In this document: piece by piece, positions 39,272-48,325 of the stretch
How positions within the stretch are numbered: the stretch's first letter is position 1
Layout of the letters: each line of letters opens with the position of its first letter
From: Pseudomonadota bacterium
GTDB taxonomy: Bacteria; Chloroflexota; UBA6077; JAJPGT01
Direction: 5' to 3'
Length of the DNA: 64,000 nucleotides
Assembly (NCBI GenBank): GCA_021325655.1
Contig: JAJPGT010000099.1
Location: 62,001-126,000 of the forward strand
Made by a program: the position numbers and the translations under genes
Notes under the pieces: model-generated
The model's input: only the letters and a program-made list of their open reading frames with translations
Told to the model about the DNA's origin: nothing
Databases searched by the model: none

Positions 39272-40492
39272 CTAGGGGAGCCGCTCCCAGCGGTGCGCGG
39301 TGCTGTCGAACACTCCCAGCAGTTGTGGCCGTGCCTCGCGCAGCCCGCCAATCACCGCGGTATTGGCCCGCGTGGCGAAGCTCTGCACCCGGAACCCCAT
39401 GATGACTGTGTCACCCACCTCGGCGCGGCGACCATTGGGCTCCAGCACCCCGTGGTAGTCGAGGAACCCCTCGCCGCCCGTCTCGCGCGGGCCAGTTCCA
39501 ACGAACGGGACGCGGTTCTCGAACACAGCGTCCGGGTCGTCGCCCACCATCGCGGTGCGGACCCAGCCCGGCGGGGCCCACTGGCGATCGTCGATGAAGT
39601 GCCCACCACCATAGGTGTACGCGTAGGGACCGAGCGTGTGCGCCACCTCGGTCAGGTACACGTAGCTCGGCCGCTCCGGCAGGTCCTCCACGAGGTGCAG
39701 CGGCGAGGTGCCCAGGAAGCCGTGGCCCGGCTCGACGTGCGTGGCCCCCAGCCGGGCGAACGTGTCCAGCGTAATCGTGGAGGTGTTGCCCGGGGTGTTG
39801 ATCTGGGTGACCTCGAAGCCCATGGAGCGCAGCAGGTCGGCGGCGCGCAGTGCGGAGGCGAAGTTCGGGGTCGGCTCCACCGCCCGCCGCTCGACTTTGT
39901 AGTAGACCGCCGGGAAGGTGCTGACCCCAACCAGCCGTACCCCTGGCAGCGCGGCGATCTGCCGGGCGGCTCCAGCCAGCTCGTCCAGGTGAATCCCTGC
40001 CTCCATGCCAGCCAGGAAGACGTCGTTGTCGCCACGCACGCGCACCAGCAGGTCCTGCACCAGCCCCAGGCGCTGCGCCACCGCCGACACCTGCTCCGCC
40101 TTGCGCACGGTATGCACGGTCATCACCTCGGGGCGCATGCGGAGCACCGATTCCAGCTCGCCCACGGGGATCTGAACCAGATTGCCGACGTGGCCGAGGA
40201 GCACCCCGGCGCGAAACAGCATCCGGGCGCAGTCCAGGTCGACCGAGACGGTCTGCGGGACACCGGGATCGACGATGGAGCGCACCACCAGCGGATTACG
40301 CGAGATCTGCTTGGTCATGAAGTAGAGCTTCAGGCCCAGGCTCCGCGCCCGCGCCTTGATCTGCTGCGCGTTGTCCACGATGGTGTCCAGGTCGAACACC
40401 ACCGTGTTGGGCGGGATCTGGCCGGCGCGGTGGAGCGCCACCGTGGCGCGAACCAGCTCCGGGTTCCGTCGGGCGATCAGGTCCAGGAACAT
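39272..40492 (-). CDS. YhfX-like PLP-dependent (alanine racemase N-terminal fold) enzyme
   Basis: PNTVVFDLDTIVDNAQQIKARARSLGLKLYFMTKQISRNPLVVRSIVDPG; ATG at 40492. Confidence 0.85.
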   Translation of the reverse strand: MFLDLIARRNPELVRATVALHRAGQIPPNTVVFDLDTIVDNAQQIKARARSLGLKLYFMTKQISRNPLVVRSIVDPGVPQTVSVDLDCARMLFRAGVLLGHVGNLVQIPVGELESVLRMRPEVMTVHTVRKAEQVSAVAQRLGLVQDLLVRVRGDNDVFLAGMEAGIHLDELAGAARQIAALPGVRLVGVSTFPAVYYKVERRAVEPTPNFASALRAADLLRSMGFEVTQINTPGNTSTITLDTFARLGATHVEPGHGFLGTSPLHLVEDLPERPSYVYLTEVAHTLGPYAYTYGGGHFIDDRQWAPPGWVRTAMVGDDPDAVFENRVPFVGTGPRETGGEGFLDYHGVLEPNGRRAEVGDTVIMGFRVQSFATRANTAVIGGLREARPQLLGVFDSTAHRWERLP

Positions 40493-40527
40493 ACCAGCCT
40501 CCTGGGTCGCGCTGCGCCGGGGAGGGG

Positions 40528-41697
40528 TCAGGCTCCGAAGCGAGCGGCGATCTCGGCGTATAGCTCCACCGCGCGGACGACCTCGTCGAGCGGCACCCAC
40601 TCGTCGGCCGTGTGCGCCTGGTCGATGCTGCCCGGCCCGAGCACCACACAGGGGATGCCGCCCTGCTTCCAGAGCCAGCTCGCGTCGGTCCCGTAAGGCA
40701 CCCCGGCCGGCTCAGCCCGGCCAACCACCGCCTGGCAGGCTGCCAGCGTCGCCTGCACGATCGCCGAGTCCAGCCCGGCCTCCATCCCGGGGCTCAAGAG
40801 AAACACCCGGTCTACCTCGGCGCGCACGCCCGGCCGCTGGCGCCGCAGCTCCGCCAGCGCGGCGCGGTAGCTGTCCAGCACCGCCTCCGGCTCCTCGGTC
40901 GGCAGGACCCGCCGGTCGATCTCCAGATACGCCTCGTGCGGAACGATGTTGATCTGCACCCCCCCGTAGATGCGGGCGAGACACTGCGTGGCCGGGCCGC
41001 ACAGCGGATGGCGGAGCTGGGCCAGCCGCGGCTCGACCGTCTCCTTCAGAAAGCGGATCACCTCCGCCATCTGCTCGATCGCGTTGTCGCCCAGCTCCGG
41101 GCGGGACGAGTGCCCGCTCCGCCCGGTCGTCTTGATCCGAAAGCGGGCCACCCCCTTGTGGGCGACGATCGGCCTCAGGGACGACGGCTCGGCGACGACG
41201 GCGCCATCGGCCCGGCCACCCGTAGTGGCGAAATAGCTGGCGCCCTTGCCATCCACCTCCTCACCCATCGAGCCCAGGAACAGCACATCGCAGGGGAGCG
41301 CCCGGGCGCGCGGGGCGAGCAGCTCCAGCGCGCCGAGCATTGCCGCGAGCCCGCCCTTGGTGTCGCACGCGCCGCGGCCGTACAGGCGGTCGCCCTCGAG
41401 CCGCGGCTCCAGCCCGTGGGGCATGTTGACCAGCGTCACTGTATCCAGGTGCGCCTCGAGCAGCAGGGTATGGCGGGAGCCGCCCCCGCGCAACCGCGCC
41501 AGCACGTTCGGCCGCCCCGGCTCCACCTCCTGGAGGGTGGTCTCCAGCCCGAGGCCGCGACAGAGATCGGCGACGTAGCGGGCGATCGGCCCCTCGCCCA
41601 CCGTCGCGCCCTCCAGCGCCGGGTTGACGCTGTCGATGCGAATCAGGTCCGACAAGAGTGCCAGGATCCGCTGTCGGTCCGCATGAACGCGCTCCAC
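40528..41697 (-). CDS. M20 family metallopeptidase (ArgE/DapE-like)
   Basis: LLLEAHLDTVTL, YGRGACDTKGGLAAMLGAL, GSMGEEVDGKGASY; start GTG around 41697. Confidence 0.92.
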   Translation of the reverse strand: MERVHADRQRILALLSDLIRIDSVNPALEGATVGEGPIARYVADLCRGLGLETTLQEVEPGRPNVLARLRGGGSRHTLLLEAHLDTVTLVNMPHGLEPRLEGDRLYGRGACDTKGGLAAMLGALELLAPRARALPCDVLFLGSMGEEVDGKGASYFATTGGRADGAVVAEPSSLRPIVAHKGVARFRIKTTGRSGHSSRPELGDNAIEQMAEVIRFLKETVEPRLAQLRHPLCGPATQCLARIYGGVQINIVPHEAYLEIDRRVLPTEEPEAVLDSYRAALAELRRQRPGVRAEVDRVFLLSPGMEAGLDSAIVQATLAACQAVVGRAEPAGVPYGTDASWLWKQGGIPCVVLGPGSIDQAHTADEWVPLDEVVRAVELYAEIAARFGA

Positions 41698-41945
41698 GTG
41701 CTCCTCTCCCGAATGCCCCCACCCCAGAGCACCGCCTCCGGGTAGGCCTGCTCGTCGCTCATCGTACTGGAGTGTCGCGCGGCACTGCACGGACGGGGGC
41801 GGCGGCGCGGAGCCGGGCAGCAGTGTGATTGAATGAAAAATTGTGACACTTTTGTGATGTTAGTCAGAGTGCACAAATAGCCAGGTTGTGCTATGAGGGT
41901 AAGTTACCCAATCCGTGGGAGCCCAGGCGGTGGAGGAGGCCAGCG

Positions 41946-42233
41946 ATGCCACTCTATGAGTTCCGATGTGGAACGTGCGGCTCGTTCCAGGAATGGCGTC
42001 CCATGAGCGAGTTCGACCGCCCTGCCTACTGTCCTCACTGCCAGGCCGGCGCCAAACGCGTCATCACGGCTCCCCTGGTCTACACCACCACGCCGTCGTA
42101 CCGGAAAGCGCGTTACCTGGAAGAGAAGAGCGCCCACGAGCCGGAGGTGGTGGTGCGGCAGCCTCCTCGCCAGGAGCAGCCAACCCGTCCCAAGCCCGTC
42201 GTGAGCCGCCATCCCTGGGCGGTCAGCAGCTAG
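41946..42233 (+). CDS. FmdB family zinc-ribbon protein
   Basis: MPLYEFRCGTCGSFQEWRPMSEFDRPAYCPHCQAGAKRVITAP. Confidence 0.9.
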   Translation: MPLYEFRCGTCGSFQEWRPMSEFDRPAYCPHCQAGAKRVITAPLVYTTTPSYRKARYLEEKSAHEPEVVVRQPPRQEQPTRPKPVVSRHPWAVSS

Positions 42234-42534
42234 TCAGCCTCGGCTCCCGCCCGCAGCGATGCTGTCATCCGTGTGAGCGGGCAACCGAGCCCATGCTTAG
42301 AGGAGTGTCCCCATCGAGTGTGTTCTCTCGTCCCCTCCCCCAACGATCACAACGATGGGGGGCCATAGCGGCGCGGCTACTGCGCCTCGCATGGGAAGCC
42401 TACCCCAGAAGAAACCCTGCGCCCTTCCCAGGAGGTCGAGCGGCAAGAAGGGAGGTGAGGCGGCACTTCAGAGCTGTCGGAGGTGAGGTAAGGCAGTGAA
42501 GTAGTGTTGGACGACTTCAGCAGGAGGTTCAGTC

Positions 42535-43785
42535 ATGCCACCAACGACCGTCTTCAGCGTTGATCAGAGCAAGTCGATGCGTGACCAGGCCGTGCCTGGG
42601 CACAATCGCTGGCACCCGGACATTCCCGCTGTTGCCTCGGTCAAGCCCGGCCAGGACTTCCGGGTAGAGTGCCGCGAGTGGACGGACGCGCAGCTCAAGA
42701 ACAGCGACAGCGCGAACGACGTCCGCGATGCGGACCTCACCGTTGCGCACATGCTGAGCGGTCCGATCGAGGTTGAGGGCGCCGAGCCAGGGGATCTCCT
42801 CATGGTCGAGATCCTCGACCTGGGTCCCTGCCTCCCGCCCCAGGACAAGGGCGACGCCCCGGGGCAGGGCTGGGGCTACACGGGCATTTTTGCGAAGGTC
42901 AACGGTGGCGGGTTCCTGACCGATTACTTCCCCGATGCGTACAAAGCGATCTGGGACTTCCACGGCATCGATGCCACCTCGCGCCACATTCCGGGCGTCC
43001 GCTACGCCGGGATCACCCACCCCGGGCTCTTCGGCACCGCCCCGTCGGCCGAGCTACTGGCGAAGTGGAACAAGCGCGAGCAGGAGCTGATCAACCAGAA
43101 TCCGAACCGTGTCCCGCCACTGGCGCTTCCACCCGAGCCGCGGGGGGTCCTGGCGGGGAAGCTCACCGGCGCTGCGCTGGAAAAGGTTGCACGGGAAGGT
43201 GCACGCACCGTGCCCTGCCGCGAGAACGGCGGCAACCACGACATCAAGAATTTCACTCGTGGCGCCAAGGTGTACTACCCCGTGTGGGTCCCCGGGGCGA
43301 AGTTCTCCGGTGGAGACCTGCACTTCTCTCAGGGTGACGGGGAGATCACCTTCTGCGGCGCGATCGAGATTGGCGGGTACATCGACTTCGGGGTGGAGCT
43401 GATCAAAGATGGTATGAACAAGTATGGTCAGATGTCCAACCCCATCTTCTTCCCCGGGCCGGTGGAGCCGAAGTACTCGACGTATCTCTCGTTCATCGGC
43501 TTCTCGGTGGAGGACGATCGGCAGTACTACATGGATGCGACCGTGGCGTACCGGCGTGCCTGCCTGAACGCGATCGAGTATTTGAAGAAGTTCGGCTACT
43601 CGGGCGAGCAGGCGTACCTGCTGCTGGGGTCGGCCCCGGTCGAAGGTCGGATCAGCGGGATCGTCGATATTCCCAACGCCTGCTGCACCCTGTATCTGCC
43701 GACCGAGATTTTCGACTTCGACATCCGCCCGAACGCCCAGGGACCGACGATGGCGAATCGCGGCTCCGCGGCGAAGACCTCCTAG
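42535..43785 (+). CDS. fmdA: Formamidase (acetamidase/formamidase family)
   Basis: 416 aa; VDQSKSMRDQAVPGHNRWHPDIPAVASVKPGQDFRVECREWTDAQLKNSDSANDVRD; ENGGNHDIKNFTRGAKVYYPVWVPGAKFSGGDLHFSQGDGEITFCGAIE. Confidence 0.95.
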   Translation: MPPTTVFSVDQSKSMRDQAVPGHNRWHPDIPAVASVKPGQDFRVECREWTDAQLKNSDSANDVRDADLTVAHMLSGPIEVEGAEPGDLLMVEILDLGPCLPPQDKGDAPGQGWGYTGIFAKVNGGGFLTDYFPDAYKAIWDFHGIDATSRHIPGVRYAGITHPGLFGTAPSAELLAKWNKREQELINQNPNRVPPLALPPEPRGVLAGKLTGAALEKVAREGARTVPCRENGGNHDIKNFTRGAKVYYPVWVPGAKFSGGDLHFSQGDGEITFCGAIEIGGYIDFGVELIKDGMNKYGQMSNPIFFPGPVEPKYSTYLSFIGFSVEDDRQYYMDATVAYRRACLNAIEYLKKFGYSGEQAYLLLGSAPVEGRISGIVDIPNACCTLYLPTEIFDFDIRPNAQGPTMANRGSAAKTS

Positions 43786-43793
43786 GAGAGATT

Positions 43794-43823
43794 GCCCCCT
43801 GGGAGCGGCCGCTCCCAGGGGGC
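43794..43823. terminator. 30-nt perfect palindrome after formamidase
   Basis: GCCCCCTGGGAGCGGCCGCTCCCAGGGGGC, self-complementary along its full length. Confidence 0.55.
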
Positions 43824-43881
43824 GCGATCCACGGGCGGCCTCGCGTCCCGCTGCCATCCTGCCACTGGAGGTGTGTGCCTG

Positions 43882-44391
43882 ATGGCCGGTCCAGTCCTGC
43901 TGTACGTTGGCGCAGTGCTCTGTCTCAACGCGCTCTGGATCCTCGGATACATCCAGGACCGCGAGATCGCGATTATCGACATCTTCGCTGGTGGGGTCGG
44001 GGTGGTCGCCTCGGTCCTGTCCTTCGTGAAAGGGGATCCGGCCAGTATCGAGTTTGGCGGCTACGTGCTTCTGTTCGCCTTCACCTACCTCTGGGTGGCC
44101 TACAATCGCTTTACGAAAGCCGATGGGCGCGGCCTGGGCTGGTTCTGCCTGTTCGTCGCGATCACCGCGATTCCGGTGGGGCTGACCGTCCTGTCCGGTT
44201 CTCAGGGCAAGCTCTGGCCTGTCTGGCTCGGCTTGAACTGGCTCGCCTGGGCCGTACTCTGGTTCCTGTACTGGGTGCTGCTGGCGCTCGGTCGACCGAT
44301 CGCCCGGCTCGCGGCCTGGGTGACCCTCATCGAAGGGATTGTCACCGCCTGGATTCCCGGCTATCTTCTGCTCTCCGGCCGGATTGGCTGA
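43882..44391 (+). CDS. AmiS/UreI family amide/urea channel-like protein
   Basis: MAGPVLLYVGAVLCLNALWILGYIQDREIAIIDIFAGGVGVVASVLSFVKGD...; 6 hydrophobic segments. Confidence 0.88.
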   Translation: MAGPVLLYVGAVLCLNALWILGYIQDREIAIIDIFAGGVGVVASVLSFVKGDPASIEFGGYVLLFAFTYLWVAYNRFTKADGRGLGWFCLFVAITAIPVGLTVLSGSQGKLWPVWLGLNWLAWAVLWFLYWVLLALGRPIARLAAWVTLIEGIVTAWIPGYLLLSGRIG

Positions 44392-44529
44392 AGCGCGGGC
44401 TCGAACCGCAGCCGGGCCGGCTCGGGCTTGCGCACGCCGCGGACCTGTGGCAGCAGCGCCCCGGCGAAGCCCCGCCAATGACGGACACCCCCGTGGCCCC
44501 CGGGACGAGACGCCGACCGTCTGGGGGCC

Positions 44530-44573
44530 GCGGGGCACCCCAGCGGGTCGAAGGACCCGCTGGGGTGCCCCGC
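44530..44573 (+). terminator. 20-bp stem-loop between amiS and fluC1
   Basis: GCGGGGCACCCCAGCGGGTC-GAAG-GACCCGCTGGGGTGCCCCGC. Confidence 0.6.
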
Positions 44574-44600
44574 CATGCGGCGTGTGGGAGGGATGAGATC

Positions 44601-44981
44601 GTGCTCGATCAGCCCTGGCTGCTGATCGCGGTTGGCGGGATCCTCGGCGCCAACGCCCGCTACCTGGTCAGCGTCTGGGCGGCGCGCCGGCTCGGCGTGG
44701 CGTTTCCCTATGGCACCCTCATCGCCAACGTCAGCGGAAGCATCCTGCTCGGCTTCGTCGTCACCGTTACGCCCCGGCTGCTCGCCTGGGGCACCGACAC
44801 GCGCCTGTTCGCGGCCACGGGCTTCCTGGGAGCGTACACCACGTTCTCGACCTTCGCATTCGAGTCCACTGCGCTTCTGCGGCAGCGGACGTACCTGCGA
44901 GCAGCCGCCAACCTGGCTTTGACCGTGCTGCTGGGCGTCCTCGGCGCGTGGCTAGGAACCCTGGCCGCCGACCTGATATGA
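44601..44981 (+). CDS. fluC: Fluoride channel FluC/CrcB (first copy)
   Basis: GGILGANARYLVSVWAARRLGVAFPYGTLIANVSGSILLGF...GFLGAYTTFSTFAFES. Confidence 0.92.
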   Translation: MLDQPWLLIAVGGILGANARYLVSVWAARRLGVAFPYGTLIANVSGSILLGFVVTVTPRLLAWGTDTRLFAATGFLGAYTTFSTFAFESTALLRQRTYLRAAANLALTVLLGVLGAWLGTLAADLI

Positions 44982-45529
44982 AGCGGATAGGCCAACAGCC
45001 TGAGCAAGCGGGTAGCGCAGCGATGACAGCAGAGTCGGAGACGCAGACATCCGGAGAGACCGCCGCCGGAGAGACTGTCGCGGCGCACGCCGAACCGGGC
45101 CCTGCACCCTCACCCAGCCGCGTGCTGAGCCGAAGCCAGCACTGGCTCAGCACGGCGGCGCCGTACCTTGCCATCAGCCTGGGCGGCGCCCTCGGCGCAA
45201 ACGCCCGCTACCTGGTCGGAATCTGGGGCGTAGCGCAGTGGGGCGCCGACTTCCCGTACGCCACGCTGCTGATCAACGTCACCGGCAGCTTCATCCTCGC
45301 CTTCTACCTGACGCTGGTGACCGAGCGGTTCACCGGGCGCGTCACCACCCGGCTCTTCGTCACAACGGGCTTCTGCGGCGCCTATACCACGCTGTCCACT
45401 TTCAGCGTCGAAACCCTCCAGCTCCTGGCAACGGGGCAGGTTGGGGCCGCGCTGGCGTACGTGGCGGCAAGCCTGGTTCTTGGACTGCTCGCGGTTGGCC
45501 TCGGGATCGGCGCGGCACGCGCGCTGTAG
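44978..45529 (+). CDS. fluC: Fluoride channel FluC/CrcB (second copy, N-terminal extension)
   Basis: GGALGANARYLVGIWGVAQWGADFPYATLLINVTGSFILAF...GFCGAYTTLSTFSVET; ATGA overlap with first copy. Confidence 0.92.
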   Translation: MKRIGQQPEQAGSAAMTAESETQTSGETAAGETVAAHAEPGPAPSPSRVLSRSQHWLSTAAPYLAISLGGALGANARYLVGIWGVAQWGADFPYATLLINVTGSFILAFYLTLVTERFTGRVTTRLFVTTGFCGAYTTLSTFSVETLQLLATGQVGAALAYVAASLVLGLLAVGLGIGAARAL

Positions 45530-45566
45530 CATACAAGCGGTCGAGGCACCTCGACCGGAGTGAGCG

Positions 45567-46865
45567 ATGTACAGGAGAGAGCAGGCCCTACGCGTCCACG
45601 TCTACTTCGACGAGGACGATACCTGGCATGGCCGGCCGCTCCAGGCCGCCCTGCTGGAGCGGCTCATCCACGCCGGTTGTCTGGGCGCGACGGTCCTCCG
45701 TGGCGTCGCCGGGTTCGGCCCTACGGGCGAAGTCCACCTGGGTGGCATCGAAGTGCTTGCCGCTGAACTGCCGCTGGTGCTGCAATGGGTGGATCACCCG
45801 GAACGCGTCGAGCGCCTGCTGCCCGAGCTGCTCGAGATGATCGGCGACCGGCTGGTGACAATCGAGCCTGTCGAGGTTGCGCACTACCCCAGGCAAGAGC
45901 CACACCAGGTGTCGGGCGAGCGGCGGGTCGCGGAGGTCATCACCCGAAACCCGGTTGCCGTATCCCCCGCCACCCCGCTGTCCGAGCTGGTCCGCCTGCT
46001 GGTCGGCCGGGAATATCGCGCCCTGCCGGTGGTGGATGCAGACCAGCACGTGGTCGGAATCGTGACCAGCAGCGATCTGGTCGAACGCGGCGGAGCGCCG
46101 CTCCGGCTCGAGCTGCTGGGCGCCCTCTCGCCGGACGCTCTGGCCACGGAGCTGCAAGCGCTGGAAGCCGCCGGACGCAGCGCGGCCGATGTGATGACGC
46201 GCGAGGTCGTGACCGTGCAGCCGGAGACCGACCTGGCCACCGCCGCTCATCTCATGGTCACCCGGGGACTCAAGCGCATGCCGGTGGTGGACGCGGAGGG
46301 CCGCCTGGTCGGGATGCTGAGTCGGTTCGATATCCTGCGCTCCCTCGTCGACGGTGCTCCGCACCCCGCCCCGGAGCCCGCTGGACCTGCTGCACCGGCC
46401 TCCGCGCGGGTCGCCGCCGTGATGTCGCGTGACGTCGCCCGGGTAGGCCCCGATGCACCGCTGCCAGAGCTCCTGGACGCGGTGGTGGCCAGCCCGCTGA
46501 ACTGCGCGGTGGTGACCGATAGCGCTGGCCGACCGCTGGGGCTGGTGACCGATGCGGAGCTGCTGCGCCGCCTTAGCCCGGCAGACCAGCCGAGCGCGGC
46601 CCGGGTGCTGATGAGCAAGCTGCCCTTCGTCCATCAGACGCCCGAGGCGCAGGCGCGTCTCCGCCAAGCCACTGGTAGCTGCGCCCGCGACCTCATGATC
46701 GCCCCGGTGGCCACCGTCTCGGAAGACGAGCCGGTGCGGAGCGCGGCGCGGCGGATGCTTGAGGCCCGCCCCCCGATTAAGCTCATGCCCGTCGTCGACG
46801 CGGACGGACGGCTGGTCGGCCTGGTGGACCGCGAGGCGCTGCTGCGGGCCATCCTGCTCGGCTAA
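45567..46865 (+). CDS. DUF190 (PII-like) domain fused to four CBS motifs
   Basis: N-term LRVHVYFDEDDTWHGRPLQAALLERLIHAGCLGATVLRGVAGFGPTG (DUF190); CBS motifs begin VAEVITRNPVAVSP, AADVMTREVVTVQP, VAAVMSRDVARVGP, ARDLMIAPVATVSE. Confidence 0.88.
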   Translation: MYRREQALRVHVYFDEDDTWHGRPLQAALLERLIHAGCLGATVLRGVAGFGPTGEVHLGGIEVLAAELPLVLQWVDHPERVERLLPELLEMIGDRLVTIEPVEVAHYPRQEPHQVSGERRVAEVITRNPVAVSPATPLSELVRLLVGREYRALPVVDADQHVVGIVTSSDLVERGGAPLRLELLGALSPDALATELQALEAAGRSAADVMTREVVTVQPETDLATAAHLMVTRGLKRMPVVDAEGRLVGMLSRFDILRSLVDGAPHPAPEPAGPAAPASARVAAVMSRDVARVGPDAPLPELLDAVVASPLNCAVVTDSAGRPLGLVTDAELLRRLSPADQPSAARVLMSKLPFVHQTPEAQARLRQATGSCARDLMIAPVATVSEDEPVRSAARRMLEARPPIKLMPVVDADGRLVGLVDREALLRAILLG

Positions 46866-47275
46866 CCAGAAGTGTGCAGCGCAGAGCACGAACTCCCGCT
46901 CCAGGCAGGGGAGCAGGAGCTGCCAGCCGGGCGCTGGCGGAGCCAGTTGTTGGGCACAAATGAGATCCGCGCCGAAGAGCTGAGGGGTCGCAGCAAATAT
47001 TCAGTGCTAGACAACTGACGAGGAGGACACTGATCGGCCCGAGCGAGCGCATCCATGACGCGCAGCCCCGATGTCACCCCAAGGCCCCCGATGCGAGCGT
47101 GGAGCGCGTGCGCGCGCTCGCTGGCATCGTCGCGCTCACTGGTCCCGCCCCCTCCAAGAGCTTCCTAGGCTGCGATGAGGATGAGAGAGGGGATGGAGCG
47201 TGACGCGCGCAACTGAGCACGCAGCGGCGGACAGGCCCTGAGCGCCTCTTGCGCTCGGACAGGCTCGCGCCACCG

Positions 47276-48223
47276 TTACTCCGACCGGCGTCGGTCAGCG
47301 GCGAGCCGGTGGAGCAGCTCCGCGTCGCGCTCCGCCAGCGCCGCCTGGAGCCGATCAGTGGGCCAGGGGTAGAAGCCGGCGCTGGTCTTCGCCCCGTACT
47401 GCCCCTGCGCCACCCGCTCGGCCAGCAGCGGTGGGGGAGTCGGTGTGGTGTCCAGCGTCGGGAAGATAACGCGGGCGATCGCGGCCCAGACGTCCAGTCC
47501 GGCCAGGTCGGCGATGGCGAAGGGGCCGAAGACGGCCAGCCGGCGGCCGAAGCCGAGGCGAACGATGGCATCGACGCTCTCCACATCGGCCACACCCTGC
47601 TCGACCAGCGCCAGCGCCTCCCGCAGCAGCGCTGCCTGGAGCCGATTGGCGACAAAGCCCACCACCTCGCGCTTCACCAGCGCCGGGGTTTTGCCGATCC
47701 GGCGCAGCAGCGCCGCCGTCGCGTCTGCCGTCGCCTGGCTGGTCTCGCGCCCCAGGACAATCTCGACCACCGGGATGAGGTGGGGCGGGTTGAAGTAGTG
47801 GGCGACCAGCACCCGGTCCGGGCGGCTCGTCGCCGCGCCTAGCTCCGACGGCGGCAAGCTGGAGGTGTTGCTGGCGAAGATCGTTCCCGGCGGGCAGAGC
47901 CGGTCCAGCTCCCGATATAGCTGCTGCTTGAGCGCCAGGTCTTCCGATACTGCCTCCACCAGGTACTCCGCATCCGCACAGGTCGCGGCGAGATCCGCGG
48001 TCGGGTGCAGCCGCGCCAGGCCAGCCTCGAGGTCCGGCGCGGCGACCAGTCCGATCTGGACCAGCGGCGCCGCCGTCTGCCGGGCCCGATCACGCAGGTC
48101 GGCCAGTGCCTCCGCGCGGGTGTCATACACCCGGACCTCGAAGCCGTTGAGCGCGAACTCCAGGGCGATCGCGTGGCCCATCAGCCCCGCGCCGACGACG
48201 GTGATGCGCTGCGTGCGCTGCAT
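47276..48223 (-). CDS. 3-hydroxyacyl-CoA dehydrogenase family protein
   Basis: [29 protein letters not shown]...[41 protein letters not shown]. Confidence 0.9.
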   Translation of the reverse strand: MQRTQRITVVGAGLMGHAIALEFALNGFEVRVYDTRAEALADLRDRARQTAAPLVQIGLVAAPDLEAGLARLHPTADLAATCADAEYLVEAVSEDLALKQQLYRELDRLCPPGTIFASNTSSLPPSELGAATSRPDRVLVAHYFNPPHLIPVVEIVLGRETSQATADATAALLRRIGKTPALVKREVVGFVANRLQAALLREALALVEQGVADVESVDAIVRLGFGRRLAVFGPFAIADLAGLDVWAAIARVIFPTLDTTPTPPPLLAERVAQGQYGAKTSAGFYPWPTDRLQAALAERDAELLHRLAADRRRSE

Positions 48224-48325
48224 CTGGCTTGTGCCTCCTTACCTGCGGTGGCGCGGGACGCGGACACGGACTGCGTCCCCGGCGACTAGAATGGTAGGCG
48301 TTGAGGCACGGCGAAGGAGAGGCAG

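Noticed and set aside
42294-42499. 68-aa Arg-rich ORF between fmdB and fmdA
   Set aside because: No clear ribosome-binding site or recognisable domain; composition expected by chance at this GC
43054-44538. 494-aa minus-strand ORF
   Set aside because: Antisense to formamidase and amiS
44392-44600. Possible fluoride (crcB) riboswitch before fluC
   Set aside because: Looked for GGNGAUGGNGUUCGCC-type core and did not find it; only a long hairpin is present
45588-46889. 433-aa minus-strand ORF
   Set aside because: Antisense to DUF190-CBS gene
46866-47275. 410-bp gap as a hidden gene or RNA
   Set aside because: Short ORFs lack family signal and only a 6-bp GAGCGC/GCGCTC hairpin was seen; nothing supportable
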